Shown here one piece after another: positions 8,305 through 11,190 of a stretch of 11,190 bases of DNA. A program made the position numbers and the translations under genes. Source of the DNA: DASZMJ01 sp035551935 (GTDB lineage Bacteria; Planctomycetota; Planctomycetia; Isosphaerales; Isosphaeraceae); contig DASZMJ010000294.1 in NCBI GenBank assembly GCA_035551935.1, positions 1-11,190 on the forward strand, in the 5' to 3' direction. How positions within the stretch are numbered: position 1 is the stretch's first letter; each line of letters starts with the position of its first letter. A model generated the notes under the pieces. It saw only the letters and a list, made by a program, of their open reading frames with translations. It searched no databases and was not told where the DNA came from.

Positions 8305-8547
8305 ATGACCGCGAAGATGGCCGAAACCCAGCTCTGGCAGCGGACGCTGGCCTCCCTGATCCGCTCGGGGTTGTTCATGCGGGCCGAGATGGGCGAGTCG
8401 CACGGGCTGTTCACGGTGGTCGGCATCTACGGAGACGGGACGTGCTCGGCCCCGCTGGCCAAGTACGCCGACTCGCGCCGCGCACTGGACGCGGCGCAAC
8501 TGGCCAACCAACTGGCGACGCCCGTGGCCGCCGCCGAGTCGAACTGA
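8305..8547 (+). CDS. Small hypothetical protein, 80 residues
   Basis: I do not recognise a family. The start ATG 8305 is preceded by AGGGGA (8293-8298), a good Shine-Dalgarno at six bases, and the frame has genome-typical GC-rich third positions. A strong intrinsic terminator begins 34 bases after the stop, so this is a complete single-gene unit. The product begins MTAKMAETQLWQRTLASLI; an amphipathic N-terminal helix is followed by a short hydrophobic strand-like block (GLFTVVGIYGDG, 34-45) and an Ala-rich helix (ALDAAQLANQLA) with a polar end. No signal peptide, membrane segment or Cys/His metal site is visible. It is likely a small cytosolic protein conserved locally in the lineage; function is unknown. 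Confidence 0.72.
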   Translation: MTAKMAETQLWQRTLASLIRSGLFMRAEMGESHGLFTVVGIYGDGTCSAPLAKYADSRRALDAAQLANQLATPVAAAESN

Positions 8548-8580
8548 ACGCGACGCGACCTCATCCTCGACTTCTTATCC

Positions 8581-8626
8581 CGACGCCCGCCGCCGCCCTA
8601 CCAGGACGGCGGCGGGCGTCGTTTTT
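8581..8626 (+). terminator. Intrinsic terminator of the 8305 gene
   Basis: CGACGCCCGCCGCCG (8581-8595) pairs perfectly over 15 bp with 8607-8621 around an 11-nt loop and is followed at once by TTTTT (8622-8626). It is the clearest Rho-independent terminator in the window and isolates the following operon from read-through. Confidence 0.93.
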
Positions 8627-8638
8627 CCGGGCCGCTCG

Positions 8639-8667
8639 TTCCCAAAGCCCGGGGCGCCGGTTACACT
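8639..8667 (+). promoter_or_regulatory. Candidate promoter of the DUF2760-Hsp70 operon
   Basis: TTCCCA (8639-8644) and TACACT (8662-8667) are 17 bp apart and each matches four of six sigma70 positions. They lie between the 8581-8626 terminator and the TTG start at 8734, the only place a promoter for the operon is expected. No heat-shock-specific element such as a CIRCE inverted repeat is visible. Confidence 0.37.
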
Positions 8668-8733
8668 GAGTACCGGGATCGACGGCCACTTCCGGTCCCG
8701 GGCCGTCATCGCAACCGCCGCGGGAGCCGACGT

Positions 8734-9210
8734 TTGAACCGATTCCTCCTGTCCTTCAAGGCCTGGTGGCTGACCCTGACCGACCCCGCCTTCGCCGCGG
8801 GCGCCGAGCGGCTGGCCGCGAAGGCCCCGGCCGGGCCCGACCTGCGCGTCCTGGCCGTCCTCCAGCGCGACGGCCGGCTGGTCGATTTCCTCCAGGAGGA
8901 CATCGACCCCTACACCGACGCCCAGATCGGCGCCGCCGTCCGCGACATCCACCGCGGCTGCCGCAAGGCCCTGCGGGATTACCTGACGGTCGAGCCGGTG
9001 CTGGCCGCCGAGGAGGGGCAAGGTGTGACCGTCGCCCCCGACTTCGACCCCGCCTCGATCCGCCTGACCGGCAACGTCCACGGCTCGCCGCCGTTCCAGG
9101 GGGTCCTGAAGCACCACGGCTGGCGCGTCAAGGCCGTCCACCTGCCCGCCCTCCCCGGCGCCAGGGACGACTCGTCCGTCCTCGCCCCGGCGGAGGTCGA
9201 GATCGCTTGA
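8734..9210 (+). CDS. DUF2760 domain protein
   Basis: The 158-residue product matches my memory of the DUF2760 family (PF10816): LAVLQRDGRLVDFLQEDI (40-57), DAQIGAAVRDIHRGCRKAL (62-80), a variable Glu/Gly linker, then PDFDPASIRLTGNV (102-115) and PPFQGVLKHHGWRV (119-132). The N-terminus has a short hydrophobic patch (FLLSFKAWWLTL, 4-15) too short for a membrane span. The biochemical role is unknown. Family members are commonly encoded beside unusual Hsp70 genes, as here, so a co-chaperone or adaptor role is a fair inference. The start is TTG 8734, chosen because GGGAG (8722-8726) sits seven bases ahead; no nearby ATG is in frame. The stop is 19 bp before the Hsp70 start, so the two are co-transcribed. 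Confidence 0.87.
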   Translation: MNRFLLSFKAWWLTLTDPAFAAGAERLAAKAPAGPDLRVLAVLQRDGRLVDFLQEDIDPYTDAQIGAAVRDIHRGCRKALRDYLTVEPVLAAEEGQGVTVAPDFDPASIRLTGNVHGSPPFQGVLKHHGWRVKAVHLPALPGARDDSSVLAPAEVEIA

Positions 9211-9229
9211 GGCCCGAGGGGATTGGCGA

Positions 9230-11044
9230 ATGAGCCGCTACGTCGTCGGCATCGACCTGGGGACGACCAACTCCGCATTGGCGTATGCCGATACCTCCGG
9301 AGACGCCCCGGGGACGCCGGCGGCGATCCGATCGTTGGGGGTGCCGCAGGTCGTCGGCCTCAACGACGTGGCCGAGCGGCCGGTCCTGCCGTCGTTCCTG
9401 TACCTCCCGGCGGAGAAGGAGTTCCCGCCGGGGGCGCTGGACCTGCCCTGGAAGAAGAAGGCGGACCGGGTCGTCGGCGCCTTCGCCCGCGAGCACGGGG
9501 CGAAGGTGCCGGGGCGGCTGGTCGGCTCGGCCAAGAGCTGGCTTTCGCACGCGGGGATCGATCGCCGGAGCCCGATCCTGCCGTGGGGAGGGGCCGACGA
9601 CGTCGCCAAGGTCTCGCCCGTCGAGGCGTCGGCCGCGTACCTGGTCCTCCTCCGCGACGCCTGGAACCAGCAGGTCGCCGGCAAGAACGCCGAGGACAGG
9701 TTAGAGCATCAGGATGTGCTCCTGACCGTGCCCGCGAGCTTCGACGCCGTCGCCCGCGAGCTGACGGTCGAGGCGGCGCGGGCGGCAGGCCTGGAGAAGG
9801 TCACGCTCCTGGAGGAGCCGCAGGCGGCGTTTTATGCGTGGCTGGCGGCACGGGGGGAGAAGTGGCGGAAGGAGGTCAACGTCGGCGACACCTTGCTCGT
9901 CTGCGACGTCGGCGGCGGCACGACCGACTTCACCCTGATCGCCGCGGCCGAGCAGGACGGCGACCTCACCCTGACCCGGCTGGCCGTCGGCGAGCACATC
10001 CTGCTCGGCGGCGACAACATGGACCTGACGCTGGCCCATGCCGTCGCCGCGACCTTGCCCGGCGGCTGGGACGGCCTCGACCACGTCCAGCGCGTCGGCC
10101 TGAGCTACGCCTGCCGGAACGCGAAGGAGGCCCTCTTCGCCGACCCCAAGAAGGCCGCCGCGCCGGTGGCCGTCCTGGGACGGGGTTCGAAGGTCATCGG
10201 CGGGGCGGTCAAGGCCGAGCTCGACCGCGCGACTCTCGACCGCATCCTGCTCGACGGCTTCTTCCCCCCCTGCGAGCCGACCGCCCCGCCCGAGCGCGGC
10301 CGGCGGATCGGCCTGACCGAGATCGGCCTGCCGTACGCGGCCGACACCGCCATCACCCGGCACCTCGCCCGGTTCCTCGGCCGGCAGGCCGGGTCATTGC
10401 ACGCCGAGGGCGGCTTCGTGAAGCCCTCGGCCGTGCTCTTCAACGGCGGCGTCTTCAAGGCCGACCCGCTCCGCGACCGGGTCGTCGAGGTCCTCTCGTC
10501 CTGGGCCGGCGCGGCGGTGCCGGCCCTGGAGGCGGGGGAGCTCGACCTGGCCGTCGCGCTCGGGGCGGCGTACTACGGCCTGGTCCGAAGGGGTCAAGGG
10601 ATTCGCATCCGTGGAGGCGTGCCGCGGGCCTATTACGTCGGCATCGAGACCGCCGCGCCGGCGGTGCCGGGCGTCCCGCCGCCGATCAAGGCGCTCTGCG
10701 TCGTGCCGATGGGGATGGAGGAGGGGACCGAGGCCGACGTGCCCGGTCCCGAGTTCGGCCTGGTCGTCGGCGAGCCGGCCGAGTTCCGCTTCCTCGGCTC
10801 GACGACCCGCCGCGACGACAAGGCGGGCACGATCCTCGACCGCTGGTCGGCCGACGAGCTCCAGGAGCTCGCCCCCTTGGAGACCGCCCTGGCCGCCGAG
10901 GACGGCCGGCAGGGCGAGACCGTCCCGGTCCGCCTCCACTCCCACGTCACCGAGGTCGGCACCCTGGACCTCTGGTGCCAGGGGACCCGCGACCCCAGGC
11001 GCTGGAAGCTCGAGTACAACGTCCGCGAGCCCGAGGGCACCTGA
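9230..11044 (+). CDS. Divergent Hsp70-family protein (non-DnaK type)
   Basis: The 604-residue product has an actin/Hsp70 ATPase fold: phosphate-1 motif GIDLGTTNSALAY (7-19), VPASFDAVARELTVEAARAAGL with LLEEPQAAFYAW, phosphate-2 DVGGGTTDF (226-234), LLGGDNMD (258-265), and the adenosine-pocket FNGGVFKADPLRDRVVEVL (404 on), then DLAVALGAAYYGLVRRG. The nucleotide-binding part reaches about residue 455, longer than in DnaK. The remaining 150 residues are strand-rich and end in RRWKLEYNVREPEGT; no alpha-helical lid or EEVD-like tail is evident. It therefore probably hydrolyses ATP but binds clients differently from DnaK. ATG 9230 follows GAGGGG (9216-9221) at eight bases. It is the second gene of the operon with the DUF2760 protein; no dnaJ or grpE is present. 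The client is unknown. Confidence 0.93.
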   Translation: MSRYVVGIDLGTTNSALAYADTSGDAPGTPAAIRSLGVPQVVGLNDVAERPVLPSFLYLPAEKEFPPGALDLPWKKKADRVVGAFAREHGAKVPGRLVGSAKSWLSHAGIDRRSPILPWGGADDVAKVSPVEASAAYLVLLRDAWNQQVAGKNAEDRLEHQDVLLTVPASFDAVARELTVEAARAAGLEKVTLLEEPQAAFYAWLAARGEKWRKEVNVGDTLLVCDVGGGTTDFTLIAAAEQDGDLTLTRLAVGEHILLGGDNMDLTLAHAVAATLPGGWDGLDHVQRVGLSYACRNAKEALFADPKKAAAPVAVLGRGSKVIGGAVKAELDRATLDRILLDGFFPPCEPTAPPERGRRIGLTEIGLPYAADTAITRHLARFLGRQAGSLHAEGGFVKPSAVLFNGGVFKADPLRDRVVEVLSSWAGAAVPALEAGELDLAVALGAAYYGLVRRGQGIRIRGGVPRAYYVGIETAAPAVPGVPPPIKALCVVPMGMEEGTEADVPGPEFGLVVGEPAEFRFLGSTTRRDDKAGTILDRWSADELQELAPLETALAAEDGRQGETVPVRLHSHVTEVGTLDLWCQGTRDPRRWKLEYNVREPEGT

Positions 11045-11073
11045 TCTCGAAACGCGGCAAGGAATCGCCCTTC

Positions 11074-11142
11074 GTAGGGACCGCTATTGTGGACCGATCT
11101 CCTTTCGTCGCAAGGAGATCGGTCCGCATTAGCGGACCCTAC
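11074..11142. repeat. REPIN-like element 3 (GTAG feet, 31-bp arms)
   Basis: Arms 11074-11104 and 11112-11142 are reverse complements with three mismatches in 31, around a 7-nt centre. Both begin with GTAG read inward. The right arm contains a perfect hairpin GGTCCGC-atta-GCGGACC (11121-11138); the left copy (11078-11095) has decayed, with one mismatch and one G-T pair. It starts 30 bp after the Hsp70 stop and may also serve as its 3' hairpin. The sequence differs from elements 1 and 2 but the design is the same. Confidence 0.75.
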
Positions 11143-11190
11143 AAAACGCCTTCCGGGCGATCCCGGAGGACCGCCAACGCCCGGCGGCCC

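Noticed and set aside
7993..8511. 172-codon minus frame overlapping the 8305 gene
   Set aside because: It overlaps a + gene with a good ribosome binding site and its own terminator; its product is Arg/Gly/Pro noise.

Overview
The window reads as ordinary chromosomal backbone of a very GC-rich planctomycete, most likely of the Isosphaeraceae (Paludisphaera/Singulisphaera/Tautonia type). This rests on very strong GC bias at third codon positions, Rho carrying a long disordered N-terminal extension, a DUF2760 + Hsp70 pair, a TTG start, and GTAG-flanked palindromic intergenic repeats. The lineage is an inference from style and gene content, not from a database match. Every gene I can support is on the + strand.

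Layout. 1-447: hairpin-rich DNA, a 32-residue Lys-rich microprotein gene (206-304) with its own hairpin terminator, then a REPIN-like palindrome (332-414) only 33 bp before polA. 448-3144: polA, with all three domains intact. 3145-3587: C-rich, gene-free leader with a good sigma70-like promoter (3193-3221). 3588-4310: coaE. 4311-4500: C-rich, locally T-free leader with CCGA repeats. 4501-6300: rho, whose stop codon is the loop of a perfect 16-bp hairpin. 6373-6582: orphan addiction-module antitoxin, followed directly by a second REPIN-like element (6588-6653) where the toxin should be. 6698-7204: ribH. 7205-8304: about 1.1 kb with no credible gene, many hairpins and an AT-rich degenerate 54-bp tandem repeat. 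8305-8547: small unknown gene with a textbook intrinsic terminator. 8734-11044: two-gene operon of a DUF2760 protein and a divergent Hsp70-family protein. 11074-11142: a third REPIN-like element.

How the genes work together. polA (replication and repair), coaE (last step of CoA synthesis), rho (termination) and ribH (riboflavin) are housekeeping genes. coaE and rho are probably co-transcribed from the 3193-3221 promoter, and the C-rich leaders before each are plausible Rho loading sites, so rho may be autoregulated. The DUF2760-Hsp70 pair is probably a specialised chaperone module without known substrate. I see no clearly new multi-gene system. The most interesting non-genic signals are three REPIN-like palindromes of three different sequence families sharing one architecture (GTAG or GGAG foot plus a 7-bp-stem hairpin), one of which seems to have cut off a toxin gene; the palindrome on the rho stop codon; and the 7711-7790 alternative-hairpin repeat.
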